DNA of 64,000 nucleotides from an uncultured Phascolarctobacterium sp. Lineage in GTDB: Bacteria > Bacillota > Negativicutes > Acidaminococcales > Acidaminococcaceae. Below the pieces are notes generated by a model that saw only the letters and a list, made by a program, of their open reading frames with translations, was not told where the DNA came from and searched no databases. This document shows, piece by piece, positions 35,208-45,464 of the stretch (positions are counted from its first letter, which is position 1; every line of letters starts with the position of its first letter). The position numbers and the translations under genes were made by a program. The stretch spans positions 30,126-94,125 of the forward strand of contig CASFJU010000013.1 in assembly GCA_949295115.1 (NCBI GenBank), given 5' to 3'.

Positions 35208-36026
35208 CTAAAATTTAGTTTTAAAACTTATTGCCCCCGTCGGGCAGTATTTTTTACATTCGCCGCAGTTAATGCACTCGCGGTCGCCAACTTTCTGGCA
35301 GTCCATTTTGCAAACCTTAACGCAGGCATTGCAGTTAGTGCATTTTGCCGCGTCCACGCGGATGCCGAACAGCGAAAGCCTGTTGAACAAACCGTACCAC
35401 GCGCCGAGCGGGCACAGAAAACGGCAGAACGGACGGTAAATAAAAACACACGCGCCCAAAATGACGGCCATCAGCAAAAACTTCCAGCCGAATAAAAGCC
35501 CGATGCCGCTGCGTAAATTTTCGTTAAGCGCAAATAATGGCAATCCTGCTTCCAATGTGCCTGCGGGGCAGATGTATTTGCAGAACGCCGGTGCGCCGAC
35601 GCCGTCTGCCGCCCAGAAGTAAATTGGCAGCAGCACCACAAAAATAATGGCGATAACATATTTTAAGTAAATCAGTTTTGCCGTTATGCTGTTTTTGGCA
35701 AGCTTCGGCGTGGGGATTTTGTATAGCAAATCCTGTACCAGCCCAAACGGGCACAGCCAGCCACAAATTATCCTGCCTAAGCAGAGCGCGAATAAAAGTA
35801 AAAGACCTACAACGTAAAACGGAAATTTAAGCGCCGTCCCCGCAAGGGTGCTTTGCAATGAGCCGATGGGGCACGCGCCCAGTGCGCCGGGGCACGAATA
35901 GCAGTTTAACACCGGCACGCACACGCTTTTGGGCTGCGCCTGCCAGATACGCCCGGTGATGAAGCCCGGCAGGTTGCCGTTGTGCAAAAGCGCCGATATG
36001 CACTGTACCAAAAACCGTTTAGCCAA
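35208..36026 (-). CDS. NapH/YccM-like 4Fe-4S membrane ferredoxin
   Basis: A 272-residue inner-membrane protein with four or five helices. Cys-rich membrane-proximal motifs NCYSCPGALGACPIG and GWLCPFGLVQDLL come first, then RPFCRFLCPLGAWYG, and two C-terminal ferredoxin clusters CTNCNACVKVC and CINCGECKKYCP. This is the NapH/CcoG-like electron-transfer family. It starts at TTG 36026, with TGGAG about 12 bases upstream, overlapping the preceding small gene by 8 bases. It probably passes electrons across the membrane to the TlpA-like partner. Confidence 0.87.
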   Translation of the reverse strand: MAKRFLVQCISALLHNGNLPGFITGRIWQAQPKSVCVPVLNCYSCPGALGACPIGSLQSTLAGTALKFPFYVVGLLLLFALCLGRIICGWLCPFGLVQDLLYKIPTPKLAKNSITAKLIYLKYVIAIIFVVLLPIYFWAADGVGAPAFCKYICPAGTLEAGLPLFALNENLRSGIGLLFGWKFLLMAVILGACVFIYRPFCRFLCPLGAWYGLFNRLSLFGIRVDAAKCTNCNACVKVCKMDCQKVGDRECINCGECKKYCPTGAISFKTKF

Positions 36027-36141
36027 TGCCGATGCACTCCAGACAGATAAGGATTGCTTTGTGCAGCACTTCCATATATTGTTGTTGGTAAATGCCCGCC
36101 GCTAAAAACGCTGCGGCAAGCAGCCATAAAAATATTCTCAT
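36019..36141 (-). CDS. CD1871A-like small CXXC membrane protein
   Basis: A 40-residue peptide that starts MRIFLWLLAAAFLAAGIY and ends KAILICLECIGIG. It has one N-terminal transmembrane helix followed by a CLEC (CXXC) pair near the C-terminus. This matches the small CXXC proteins of the CD1871A type that precede 4Fe-4S membrane proteins in anaerobic Firmicutes. GGTGATGAA precedes the ATG. It overlaps the downstream gene by 8 bases. Its role is unknown; a thiol partner in the same redox chain is likely. Confidence 0.75.
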   Translation of the reverse strand: MRIFLWLLAAAFLAAGIYQQQYMEVLHKAILICLECIGIG

Positions 36142-36156
36142 TTCATCACCAATGTT

Positions 36157-36186
36157 ATTATACAATAGCAGGCGGCGGCAAAACAA
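36157..36186 (-). promoter_or_regulatory. Promoter of the CXXC protein / 4Fe-4S / TlpA operon
   Basis: Minus-strand TTGTTT (36181-36186) and TATAAT (36157-36162) with an 18-base spacer, about 16 bases before the small protein start, implying a very short leader. Confidence 0.5.
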
Positions 36187-36236
36187 GGATAAATGTAAAT
36201 AAAAGGAAACATCCGCACAGGCGTGCGCATAAATTA

Positions 36237-36265
36237 TTGAAATGACCGGCGCGTTGTAGTATAAT
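36237..36265 (+). promoter_or_regulatory. Sigma-70 type promoter of yebC-ruvCAB
   Basis: TTGAAA (36237-36242) and TATAAT (36260-36265) with a 17-base spacer, about 50 bases before yebC. Confidence 0.7.
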
Positions 36266-36316
36266 AGTTTAGTATTATGGGTTAATAACCAGTTAAGTTT
36301 TTAGGAGGAATCAGTT

Positions 36317-37063
36317 ATGTCCGGACATTCTAAATGGGCTAATATCAAACACAAAAAAGGCAAAGCCGATGCTGCGCGCGGTAAAATTACCACCAAAATC
36401 GGCAGAGAAATTACCATTGCTGTGCAGATGGGAGGCCCTGACCCTACCGGCAATATGAGATTAAAACTGGCTTTAAGCAAAGCTAAAGCCAACAATATAC
36501 CGAAAGATAATATCCAGCGTGCCATTAAAAAAGGCCAGGGCGCTGCCGAAGGCGGCAACTACGAAGAAATTACCTACGAAGGCTACGGCCCGGCAGGCGT
36601 TGCCGTTATGGTATCCGCACTTACTAACAACCGCAACCGTACCGCTGCCGATGTGCGCCACGTATTCAGCAAATCGGGCGGCAACATGGGTGAAACCGGC
36701 TGCGTAAACTGGATGTTTAAACGCAAAGGCGTATTCAGCATCGACGCTGAGGAAAACGAAGGCCTGACCGAGGATGACCTGATGATGATTGCGCTGGAAG
36801 CAGGCGCCGAAGATGTTAAGAGCGAAGAAGGCGCTTTTGAAATCATCACCCAGCCGGAAGACTTTGACGCTGTGGAAAAAGCGCTGGCCGACAACAACGT
36901 AGAGGTTGCCATGGCAGAAATTACCATGATTCCCGATACGATGGCCGAGCTTGACGAAGAAGGCGTTGCCAAAGTGCAGAAAATGCTGGATCTTTTGGAC
37001 GACCTTGACGACGTGCAGGATGTTTACACCAACGCAGACCTGCCGGAAGATGACGAAGAATAA
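36317..37063 (+). CDS. YebC/PmpR family regulatory protein
   Basis: A 248-residue YebC-family protein. The N-terminal MSGHSKWANIKHKKGKADAA is the family signature, followed by GGPDPTGNMRLKLALSKAK and the acidic C-terminal region. Members are described as transcriptional regulators (PmpR) and, more recently, as ribosome factors that ease polyproline stalling. It has TTAGGAGGAA before its ATG and lies upstream of ruvCAB, a very common gene order. Confidence 0.95.
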   Translation: MSGHSKWANIKHKKGKADAARGKITTKIGREITIAVQMGGPDPTGNMRLKLALSKAKANNIPKDNIQRAIKKGQGAAEGGNYEEITYEGYGPAGVAVMVSALTNNRNRTAADVRHVFSKSGGNMGETGCVNWMFKRKGVFSIDAEENEGLTEDDLMMIALEAGAEDVKSEEGAFEIITQPEDFDAVEKALADNNVEVAMAEITMIPDTMAELDEEGVAKVQKMLDLLDDLDDVQDVYTNADLPEDDEE

Positions 37064-37078
37064 TTGAAATTTACAGGG

Positions 37079-37103
37079 GGCAGGCTTAACGGCCTGCCTG
37101 CTT
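37079..37103 (+). promoter_or_regulatory. Hairpin between yebC and ruvC
   Basis: GGCAGGC and GCCTGCC form a 7-bp stem with a TTAACG-type loop, followed by only a few T. It may be a weak or partial terminator that lowers ruvC expression relative to yebC. Confidence 0.4.
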
Positions 37104-37125
37104 TGTATAAGACGGGAGTTTGTGT

Positions 37126-37623
37126 ATGCTGGCATTAGGTATTGACCCCGGCACCGCTATCTGCGGCTTTGGGCTGGTGGAGATGATTGGCAACCGCCTG
37201 CGCCCAGTGCATTACGGCGCGGTGTTTACCGATAAGGATTTACTGCCGGAACTGCGTTTAAAAAAAATCTACGACGGGCTGACGAAGCTTATTGAAGAAT
37301 ACCGCCCCGATATTATGAGCGTGGAGCAGCTTTTTTTTAACCGCAATGTTACGACGGCAATCAGCGTAGGGCAGGCGCGCGGCGTGGTGCTTTTAACGGC
37401 GGCCAACCACAACCTGCCTGTGCTGGAGTTTACGCCGATACAGGTTAAACAGTCGGTAGTCGGCTTTGGCAGCGCCGATAAAAAGCAGGTGCAGTTTATG
37501 GTTAAGCACCTTTTAAACCTGCGCGAAACACCAAAACCCGACGACGTGGCGGACGCACTGGCAATGGCCATCTGCGGGCTGCACACAGCGTCAACAAGAA
37601 GATGGACGGAGCTTGCAAAATGA
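37126..37623 (+). CDS. ruvC: Holliday junction endonuclease RuvC
   Basis: A 165-residue resolvase that cuts Holliday junctions. The N-terminal [14 protein letters not shown] holds the first catalytic Asp, [14 protein letters not shown] the Glu, and HASTRRW-like end ([15 protein letters not shown]) the final acidic pair. The ATG at 37126 is chosen because GGGAG precedes it and the protein then starts MLALGIDPG. The stop overlaps the ruvA start by four bases (ATGA). Confidence 0.95.
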   Translation: MLALGIDPGTAICGFGLVEMIGNRLRPVHYGAVFTDKDLLPELRLKKIYDGLTKLIEEYRPDIMSVEQLFFNRNVTTAISVGQARGVVLLTAANHNLPVLEFTPIQVKQSVVGFGSADKKQVQFMVKHLLNLRETPKPDDVADALAMAICGLHTASTRRWTELAK

Positions 37624-38225
37624 TTGGTTCAATAAAAGGCAAAGTTGCAGAACTACAAAATGAATACTGCCTGATAGAAACGCCGGGCGGCGTCGGTTAC
37701 CGCGTGTTTATGCCCTCGGCCAACCTTGCGGCGCTTACCATGGGCAGCGAGGTGCGCGTGCATACCTATACTTCCGTGCGCGAGGACGCAATTTTACTGT
37801 TCGGCTTTCTGCAAAAGCAGTATTACGATTTATTTGTGCTGTTAATAGGCATCAGCGGCGTTGGCCCCAAGGTTGCGCTGGGTATTTTATCGGCTGTAAA
37901 GCCGGATGATTTTTACATGGCGGTAGAAAACCGAGACATGAAGGCGCTGACCAAGCTGCCGGGCATTGGCAAAAAGACGGCGGAACGCCTGCTGCTTGAA
38001 TTGAAGGACAAGATAAGCGGCGGCAGTGATGTGATTGACGCTGTATTTTACCCGCAGAGCGATGTGCCGCAAAACGCCGTCGGCGAAGCGATTGAGGCTT
38101 TGCAGGCGCTTGGTTACAGCAACAGCGAGATTGTACCGGCCTTAAAAACCGTGCCGGGCTACGAAGCAATGCCCTGCGAGGACATTATCAAGCAGGTGCT
38201 TAAGGTATTTGCCGGGAGGAAATAA
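37620..38225 (+). CDS. ruvA: Holliday junction branch migration protein RuvA
   Basis: A 201-residue DNA-binding subunit of the RuvAB branch-migration motor. It begins MIGSIKGKV, has the domain [11 protein letters not shown] segment, the helix-hairpin-helix [15 protein letters not shown] and [20 protein letters not shown], and a C-terminal domain III ([15 protein letters not shown]) that contacts RuvB. The start overlaps ruvC as ATGA with GGAG upstream, and its TAA shares a base with ruvB. Confidence 0.96.
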   Translation: MIGSIKGKVAELQNEYCLIETPGGVGYRVFMPSANLAALTMGSEVRVHTYTSVREDAILLFGFLQKQYYDLFVLLIGISGVGPKVALGILSAVKPDDFYMAVENRDMKALTKLPGIGKKTAERLLLELKDKISGGSDVIDAVFYPQSDVPQNAVGEAIEALQALGYSNSEIVPALKTVPGYEAMPCEDIIKQVLKVFAGRK

Positions 38226-39235
38226 TGAACGAACAGGAAAGAATTATTACCGGCAGGGAACAGGATACTGACGGCTGGCAGTACAGCCTGCGCCCGCGCC
38301 GCCTTGCCGAATACATCGGGCAGAACCAGGTAAAACAGAATATGCAGGTGTTTATCAAGGCAGCGGCAGAACGCGGCGAAGCGCTGGACCATGTGCTTTT
38401 GTTCGGGCCTCCGGGGCTTGGCAAAACCACGCTGGCCAATATTATTGCCAACGAACTTAATGTCAACATCCGCGTAACCAGCGGCCCGGCGATTGAGCGT
38501 CAGGGCGATCTGGCGGCGATTTTGACTAACCTTGGCGAGAACGATGTACTGTTCATCGACGAAATTCACCGCCTGAGCAAAACGGTGGAGGAAATTTTGT
38601 ATTCCGCCATGGAGGATTTTGCGCTGGACATCATCATCGGCAAAGGGCCGAGCGCACGCAGTGTGCGCCTTGATTTGCCGAAGTTTACGCTGATTGGCGC
38701 AACGACACGTTTGGGCGCTATTGCCGCGCCTTTGCGCGACCGTTTTGGCGTGCAGTGCCGTTTGGAATTTTACAAGCCGGAAGAACTGTGCTTTATTATT
38801 GAGCGTGCGGCAGAGATTTTGGGCGTTGCTATCGACCGTGAGGGCGCGCAGGCCATTGCCCGACGCAGCCGCGGTACGCCGCGTGTTGCCAACCGTTTAT
38901 TAAAGCGCGTGCGCGATTTTGCACAGGTGGCAGGCGCGGGCAGCATTACGGCGCAGGTTGCCGATGAAGCGCTGGCACGCCTTGAAGTTGACCAGTACGG
39001 GCTTGACCGCAACGACCGCCGCATTTTGCAGACGATTGTCAAAACCTTTAACGGCGGTCCGGTCGGCATTGAAACCATTGCCGCTGCGGTCAGCGAAGAA
39101 AGCGACACCATCGAGGACGTAATCGAGCCGTATCTGATGCAGCTGGGCTTAATCCAGCGCACGCCGCGCGGACGCATTGCCACGCGCGAAACGTACAGAT
39201 ATCTGGGACTGCCCTATAAAGAGGAGAAACGTTAA
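38225..39235 (+). CDS. ruvB: Holliday junction branch migration ATPase RuvB
   Basis: A 336-residue AAA+ motor. [11 protein letters not shown] is the usual N-terminal segment. Walker A is [11 protein letters not shown], Walker B is FIDEIHRL, sensor 1 is IGATTRLGA, and sensor 2 [18 protein letters not shown] follows; a winged-helix C-terminal domain ends with RTPRGR. Length and motifs are standard. Start and stop are both coupled by 1-base overlaps with ruvA and queH. Confidence 0.97.
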   Translation: MNEQERIITGREQDTDGWQYSLRPRRLAEYIGQNQVKQNMQVFIKAAAERGEALDHVLLFGPPGLGKTTLANIIANELNVNIRVTSGPAIERQGDLAAILTNLGENDVLFIDEIHRLSKTVEEILYSAMEDFALDIIIGKGPSARSVRLDLPKFTLIGATTRLGAIAAPLRDRFGVQCRLEFYKPEELCFIIERAAEILGVAIDREGAQAIARRSRGTPRVANRLLKRVRDFAQVAGAGSITAQVADEALARLEVDQYGLDRNDRRILQTIVKTFNGGPVGIETIAAAVSEESDTIEDVIEPYLMQLGLIQRTPRGRIATRETYRYLGLPYKEEKR

Positions 39236-39780
39236 TGAAACTTTTAATGCATGCCTGCTGCGGGCCGTGCGCCTGCTATCCCACGGAAAAGCTGACGGCG
39301 GACGGCGTGCAGTTTGACATTATCTTTTTTAACCCCAACATTCACCCTTATAAGGAATTTAAACGCCGCATTGCCGCCCTGCGCGAGCTTTGCGAAAAGA
39401 AAAAATACCACCTTACGGTGGATAAAAGCTACTCCTTGGAAGAATGTGTGCGCGGCATGCTGGATGAACCGGGCTGCCGTTGCGCTTACTGCTACCGTAC
39501 CCGTATGCGTTACGCGGCGCAGTACGCCAAAGAAAACAGCTATGATGCTTTTACAACGACGCTTCTGGTAAGCCCTTACCAAAAGCATGAGCTGATTAAA
39601 CAACTGGCGGAGGAAGCTTCCAAAGAGTTTGATATTCCCTTTTATTATGAGGATTTCCGCGTGGGTTATCAGCGCGGCGTCGATATCAGCTTAGAGCTGG
39701 AGCTGTACCGCCAGCCTTACTGCGGCTGTGTGTTCAGTGAACGCGACCGCTACGAGAAGAAGCCGAAACCTAAAGCCTGA
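39235..39780 (+). CDS. queH: Epoxyqueuosine reductase QueH
   Basis: A 181-residue DUF208 protein, the non-QueG type of epoxyqueuosine reductase that finishes queuosine in tRNA. The Cys motifs HACCGPCACYP (N-terminal), CRCAYCYRTRM (middle) and YCGCVFSERDR (C-terminal) are those that bind the iron-sulfur cluster and adjacent iron. SPYQKHELIK is also conserved. It is coupled to ruvB by a shared base, and queA and tgt lie two genes downstream, so the three queuosine steps are clustered. Confidence 0.92.
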   Translation: MKLLMHACCGPCACYPTEKLTADGVQFDIIFFNPNIHPYKEFKRRIAALRELCEKKKYHLTVDKSYSLEECVRGMLDEPGCRCAYCYRTRMRYAAQYAKENSYDAFTTTLLVSPYQKHELIKQLAEEASKEFDIPFYYEDFRVGYQRGVDISLELELYRQPYCGCVFSERDRYEKKPKPKA

Positions 39781-39796
39781 CGGAAGGAGGCAGCCG

Positions 39797-41092
39797 ATGA
39801 AAATTTTATATGCCGCATTGCTGTGCCTGCTGATGCTGGTTGGCACGCCGCTTGCGCAGGCTGCCGGTACAATTTCCGTCGGCCTTGTGGTGGACCAGTT
39901 TACGGCAGAAATAAGCAGCGATGCCGATTTTACCGTTAAAACGCGCGCTTACGGCGACGGTAACAGCCGCGAATTTATGTTTAAGGCAGGCAAGTATTAT
40001 TTTAACGCTGCCAACCACAGGCTTAATGTTGAAGATATGAGCTTCGGCGACGCTGTTGCCTCGATTGAAGGCGAGGGCGTTAAGGTTAACGGCAGGGAAT
40101 ACCGCGGGAGCATTGAAATTTTGCTGCGCCGCGGCGGCAAAAACCTTGTCGTGCGCAACGTGCTGCCGGTTGAAGAATACCTGTACAGCGTCATGGGGCG
40201 CACCGTGCCGGCGTACTTTCCGGACGAGGCGTTAAAGGCGCAGGCCGTTGCCATGCGCACCTACGCGTTATATACGGCGCAAAATGGCAGCGACCCTGAT
40301 TTTGACATCCGCGCGGGCGAAAAGAATTTTATTTACACGGGTGTGGATGGCGAGCAGCGCCCGCTGAACAAGCTGATTGACGATACTAAAGGCGAGGTTG
40401 TAAGCTACAACGGCAGTTTGATTGCTGCTTATACTACTTTAAGCAGCGGCGGCTATACCGAAAACAGCGAGAACGTCATCGGGCGGTATTTGCCGTACCT
40501 GCGCAGCGTAAAGGATTTTGACGGCGACGCGCCCGATTATAACTGGGAGCGCAGCTTTGAAGCAAAAGACATTGCCGCCGGTTTACAGCGCGGCGGGTAC
40601 GACTGCGGCAAGCTGGGCAGCATTCAGCTTGCCGACATGGATGCGGACGCGCCGGACAGAAGCGACACGGGCCGTGTTTTGCAGCTTGGTTTTGCGGGGG
40701 ACAAGGGCAGCATTATTGTGCCTGCCGCAAAGGCGATGGAGCTGTTCGGCCTGCCAAGTACGCTGTTTAGCATTGAAGTTACGCGCCCGATACCTGATAA
40801 ACTGGACGTGCCTATTGAAAATTATCTAGGTATGGAAATCGGCCGCAAAGAGATAGAGATTGAACTTAAAGATAAGGAAAAAACGGAAACGGGCATTGCC
40901 AAAACCATTAAGCTCATCAGCGGCGTGGACGGAGAAAAGGTTATTTTTAAAGGGCGCGGCAGCGGCACGGGGCTTGGTTTAAGCCTGTGGGGCGCGCGCC
41001 AGCTTGCCAACGACGCGGGCAATGCCGCCGGTTATTATAAACAGATTTTGCGTTACTATTACCGCAACACCAATGTTGCCAAAATATATTGA
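39797..41092 (+). CDS. SpoIID/LytB domain protein, exported
   Basis: A 431-residue exported protein with a signal peptide (MKILYAALLCLLMLVGTPLAQA). The SpoIID domain is in the middle: LPVEEYLYSVMGRTVPAYFPDEALKAQAVAMRTYAL, then STLSSGGYTE-like (YTTLSSGGYTENSENV) and a C-terminal GRGSGTGLGLSLWGARQLA. SpoIID proteins are lytic transglycosylases acting on peptidoglycan; homologues occur in non-sporulating Firmicutes. ATG 39797 follows GAAGGAGG. It is embedded in the queuosine gene group. Confidence 0.88.
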   Translation: MKILYAALLCLLMLVGTPLAQAAGTISVGLVVDQFTAEISSDADFTVKTRAYGDGNSREFMFKAGKYYFNAANHRLNVEDMSFGDAVASIEGEGVKVNGREYRGSIEILLRRGGKNLVVRNVLPVEEYLYSVMGRTVPAYFPDEALKAQAVAMRTYALYTAQNGSDPDFDIRAGEKNFIYTGVDGEQRPLNKLIDDTKGEVVSYNGSLIAAYTTLSSGGYTENSENVIGRYLPYLRSVKDFDGDAPDYNWERSFEAKDIAAGLQRGGYDCGKLGSIQLADMDADAPDRSDTGRVLQLGFAGDKGSIIVPAAKAMELFGLPSTLFSIEVTRPIPDKLDVPIENYLGMEIGRKEIEIELKDKEKTETGIAKTIKLISGVDGEKVIFKGRGSGTGLGLSLWGARQLANDAGNAAGYYKQILRYYYRNTNVAKIY

Positions 41093-41108
41093 AAAGTGTG
41101 GAGAAAAA

Positions 41109-42140
41109 ATGCAAGTAAGCGATTTTAATTATGATTTGCCGCAGGAGCTGATTGCGCAGACTCCGATGGAGCCGCGCGACCATTCGCGCCTGTTGGTGGT
41201 GGATAAGGACACTGGCAAGCTGGAGCACCGCCATTTTTATGATTTGCCCAATTACCTGCGCCCTGACGATTTGCTGGTGTTTAACGATACCCGCGTTATC
41301 CCTGCGCGCCTGCACGGCACCAAGGACACCGGCGCCAAGGCGGAAGTATTTTTGCTGACCCGCCTGAACGCGACGGACTGGGAAGTTCTGGTGCGTCCGG
41401 GCAAACGCCTGCGAATCGGCGCGAAGATTAAGTTTAGCGACGATTTAAGCTGCGAGATTGTGGACAACACCGAGTTTGGCGGGCGCATTGCGCGTTTTGA
41501 ATTTGAAGGCGTGTTTGAAGAAATTTTAGACCGCCTTGGCGAAACGCCGCTGCCGCCGTACATCACCAAAGAGCTGGAAGACAAAGAACGCTATCAGACT
41601 GTGTACAGCCGCGACAAGGGCAGCGCTGCCGCACCGACGGCCGGACTGCACTTTACCAAAGAGCTTTTGCAGAAGGTAAAGGACATGGGCTGCGAAGAAG
41701 TTTTCGTTACGCTTAACATCGGGCTGGGTACTTTCCGCCCGGTCAGCGAGGAACGCATCGAAGACCACATCATGCACAAAGAATTTTATACCATCACGCC
41801 CGAGGCGGCAGAAGCCATTAACAAAGCCAAAGCCACAGGCAGGCGTATTGTAAGCGTCGGTACAACGGCGGTGCGCACGCTTGAAGCAGCTGCAACCGCA
41901 GGGGGCGGTGTTATTAAACCGGGCGCGGCGTGGACGGATATTTTCATCTACCCCGGTTATAAATTTAAAATGGTGGACGCGCTTGTTACCAACTTCCATC
42001 TGCCGCAAAGCACGCTGCTGATGCTGGTTTCCACCTTATCAACCCGCGAAATTATGCTTAAAACCTACGAAGAAGCAGTGCGCGAAAGATACCGCTTCTT
42101 CTCGTTCGGCGATGCCATGTTCATCACCGACCATTTATAA
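41109..42140 (+). CDS. queA: S-adenosylmethionine:tRNA ribosyltransferase-isomerase
   Basis: A 343-residue QueA, which transfers and rearranges the ribose of S-adenosylmethionine onto preQ1 in tRNA to form epoxyqueuosine. MQVSDFNYDLPQELIAQTP at the N-terminus, LLVFNDTRVIPARL, AAPTAGLHFTKELL and NFHLPQSTLLMLVS are all family signatures. ATG 41109 is chosen since the protein then begins at the conserved start and TGTGGAG precedes it. It forms a unit with tgt, 15 bases downstream. Confidence 0.96.
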   Translation: MQVSDFNYDLPQELIAQTPMEPRDHSRLLVVDKDTGKLEHRHFYDLPNYLRPDDLLVFNDTRVIPARLHGTKDTGAKAEVFLLTRLNATDWEVLVRPGKRLRIGAKIKFSDDLSCEIVDNTEFGGRIARFEFEGVFEEILDRLGETPLPPYITKELEDKERYQTVYSRDKGSAAAPTAGLHFTKELLQKVKDMGCEEVFVTLNIGLGTFRPVSEERIEDHIMHKEFYTITPEAAEAINKAKATGRRIVSVGTTAVRTLEAAATAGGGVIKPGAAWTDIFIYPGYKFKMVDALVTNFHLPQSTLLMLVSTLSTREIMLKTYEEAVRERYRFFSFGDAMFITDHL

Positions 42141-43268
<1,128 letters not shown>

Positions 43269-43336
43269 AAAACTTGCTATTTTGCCGTAAATAAATTAAA
43301 ATAGACAGTATAGTAGTTAATTGAGGAGGTAAGCGA

Positions 43337-43639
43337 ATGGATAGTATTTTATCTTTCTTCAGCGGTGTTTGGCCTTTTTTAATTCTGGCATTTATCTTCT
43401 GGTGGATGATTGACAGACCGCACAAGAAAGAAGAAAAGAAAAGACAGCGCATGCTTGAATCTTTGAAAAAGGGTGATAAGGTTGTTACCGTCGGCGGCAT
43501 GTACGGCACCATTACCCGTCTGAGCGAGAAGAAAGTCGTCCTCAAAGTTTGCGAAAACGTAGAAGTTGAATTCCTGCGTACCGCTATCAGCGCTTATCAG
43601 GACCCTGCCAAGCAGGAGCTGCTTGATGAAAAGAAATAA
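43337..43639 (+). CDS. yajC: Preprotein translocase subunit YajC
   Basis: A 100-residue accessory subunit of the SecDF complex. One N-terminal transmembrane helix (VWPFLILAFIFWWM) is followed by a basic linker with RPHKKEEKKRQRML and the conserved KKGDKVVTVGGMYGTIT segment. TTGAGGAGGTAAGCG precedes the ATG. Its stop shares a base with the next gene, and secD/secF follow, the usual tgt-yajC-secDF order. Confidence 0.95.
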   Translation: MDSILSFFSGVWPFLILAFIFWWMIDRPHKKEEKKRQRMLESLKKGDKVVTVGGMYGTITRLSEKKVVLKVCENVEVEFLRTAISAYQDPAKQELLDEKK

Positions 43640-44199
43640 TGGATAAAACTCAATTGCGCAAAGAACTTAAATCTTTGCGCAATCGGCTTTCTAAGGCAGA
43701 AGTGGCGGCCAAAAGCAGCAAGGTTTGCGCGCGCATTATTGCAGGCAATGCTTACGCAGATGCCAAAACGGTGTTGGCGTATCTTGCCTTTGGCAACGAA
43801 GTAAATATCGACGCCGTTATAAACGACGCGCTGCAAAAGGGCAAAACCGTCTGCGTGCCGCTTGTAACCGGGGCGCACACCATGCAGGCAGTGCAGCTAA
43901 AAGCTTTGGCCGATGTACAAATTGGCGCTTACGGCATCCGCACGGCGGCAAAAAACGCGCCTGTAATTGCGCCGCAGCAGATTGACCTGGTGCTGGTGCC
44001 GGGCGTTGGTTTTGATTTGTCCGGCGGGCGCATCGGCATGGGCGCAGGCTATTACGACCGTTTCTTATCTGCTTGCACAAATGCCGTTAAAACAGGCATT
44101 ACTTACGGTATTTTGCTGCGTGATGAAATAATCTGCGATGAGCATGACGTTAAAATGGATTACGTCATCACTGAATCGCAGGCGGCAAAATGCAGGTAA
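43639..44199 (+). CDS. 5-formyltetrahydrofolate cyclo-ligase
   Basis: A 186-residue enzyme that turns 5-formyl-THF into 5,10-methenyl-THF with ATP. The N-terminal LRKELKSLRNRLS helix, VLAYLAFGNEVNID, and the C-terminal phosphate-binding LVLVPGVGFDLSGGRIGMGAGYYDRFL are typical. Its insertion between yajC and secD is unusual in function but coupled by a 1-base overlap. Confidence 0.93.
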   Translation: MDKTQLRKELKSLRNRLSKAEVAAKSSKVCARIIAGNAYADAKTVLAYLAFGNEVNIDAVINDALQKGKTVCVPLVTGAHTMQAVQLKALADVQIGAYGIRTAAKNAPVIAPQQIDLVLVPGVGFDLSGGRIGMGAGYYDRFLSACTNAVKTGITYGILLRDEIICDEHDVKMDYVITESQAAKCR

Positions 44200-44231
44200 T
44201 TTGATAAAAAAGAATAAAGGGGGCAATAACT

Positions 44232-45464
44232 TTGAGATGGAATGAGTTAGGCAAATTCCTGATCATCTCATTGGCTATTATCGGCGGGTTTATTATGTAC
44301 ATCAATCCGCTGGCTAATTCCATCAAGCAGGGCCTCGACCTTCAGGGCGGCACGCACGTTGTGCTGCAGGCGATTGAAACGCCGGAAGCGAAGATTGACG
44401 ACGATGCTTTAAACAGAACCGTAAAAATTATTGAAAGGCGCGTTAACGAGCTGGGCTTAACCGAGCCTGTTATCCAGCGTCAGGGCAAGGACCGCATTAT
44501 TGTTGAGCTGCCGGGCATTAAAGACCCGGACCAGGCTATTAACATGCTGGGCCGTACCGCCATGCTGGAGTTTAAGGACGTTAACGGCACCACTGTTTTA
44601 ACCGGTAAGGATTTGCGCGACGCGCGTGCGCAGATGACCGGCGCCAACCAAAGCGTTGTAGGGCTTGAATTTACCGACGAAGGCGGCGCAAAATTTGCCG
44701 ATTTGACGGCGCGCAACATCGGCCGGCCCATCAGCATCCTTCTGGACGGCGAAGTGCTGACCAGCCCTGTTGTACAGGAAGCAATTACCGGCGGCAAAGC
44801 GCAGATTTCCGGCTCCCGCAGCATGGAAGAAGCGGAACACCTGGCAATTTTGCTGCGCAGCGGCTCTCTGCCGGTTAAAATTGAAGTAATGGAAAACCGC
44901 ACCGTAGGCCCGACCCTCGGTCAGGACTCCAAAGAAAAGAGCATTGTGGCGTTCTCCATCGCCATTGTGGGCATTTTTGCCTTCATGCTTTTGTTCTACC
45001 GTATCCCGGGCGTTGTTGCGGATATCGCACTTTTGCTGTATGTAATGCTCTTGCTCTTAATCATGCGTTACCTTGACGCAACGCTGACGTTGCCGGGCAT
45101 AGCGGGCATTATCCTGTCCATTGCCATGGCGATTGACGCCAACGTACTTATTTTTGAACACTTCAAAGAAGAAGTTGCAGCGGGCAAAACCCTGCGCAGC
45201 GCAATGGATAAAGGCTTCTCGCGTGCGTTTGTAACCATTTTCGACTCCAACATCACCACGCTTATCGCAGCCTTAATCCTGTTCTATCTGGGCACCGGCC
45301 CGATCAGGGGCTTTGCCGTAACGCTGGGCCTTGGCGTTGTTTTAAGTATGTTCACCGCCATTACGGTAACCAAGTTCTTGATGAACTTCTTACTGGCAAG
45401 CAACCTTACTAAAAACGGCTTCCTTTACGGAGTTAAATATCCCAAAAAGGAGGCGGCTAAATAA
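44232..45464 (+). CDS. secD: Protein translocase subunit SecD
   Basis: A 410-residue inner-membrane subunit that, with SecF, uses the proton gradient to pull exported proteins through. The LDLQGGTHVVLQA motif follows the first helix; the periplasmic domain has RTVKIIERRVNELGL; and the membrane half starts at about 230 with GPTLGQDSKEKS and carries GIILSIAMAIDANVLIFEH. It begins at TTG 44232 (GGGGGC site 8 to 10 bases upstream). It shares a base with secF. Confidence 0.96.
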   Translation: MRWNELGKFLIISLAIIGGFIMYINPLANSIKQGLDLQGGTHVVLQAIETPEAKIDDDALNRTVKIIERRVNELGLTEPVIQRQGKDRIIVELPGIKDPDQAINMLGRTAMLEFKDVNGTTVLTGKDLRDARAQMTGANQSVVGLEFTDEGGAKFADLTARNIGRPISILLDGEVLTSPVVQEAITGGKAQISGSRSMEEAEHLAILLRSGSLPVKIEVMENRTVGPTLGQDSKEKSIVAFSIAIVGIFAFMLLFYRIPGVVADIALLLYVMLLLLIMRYLDATLTLPGIAGIILSIAMAIDANVLIFEHFKEEVAAGKTLRSAMDKGFSRAFVTIFDSNITTLIAALILFYLGTGPIRGFAVTLGLGVVLSMFTAITVTKFLMNFLLASNLTKNGFLYGVKYPKKEAAK

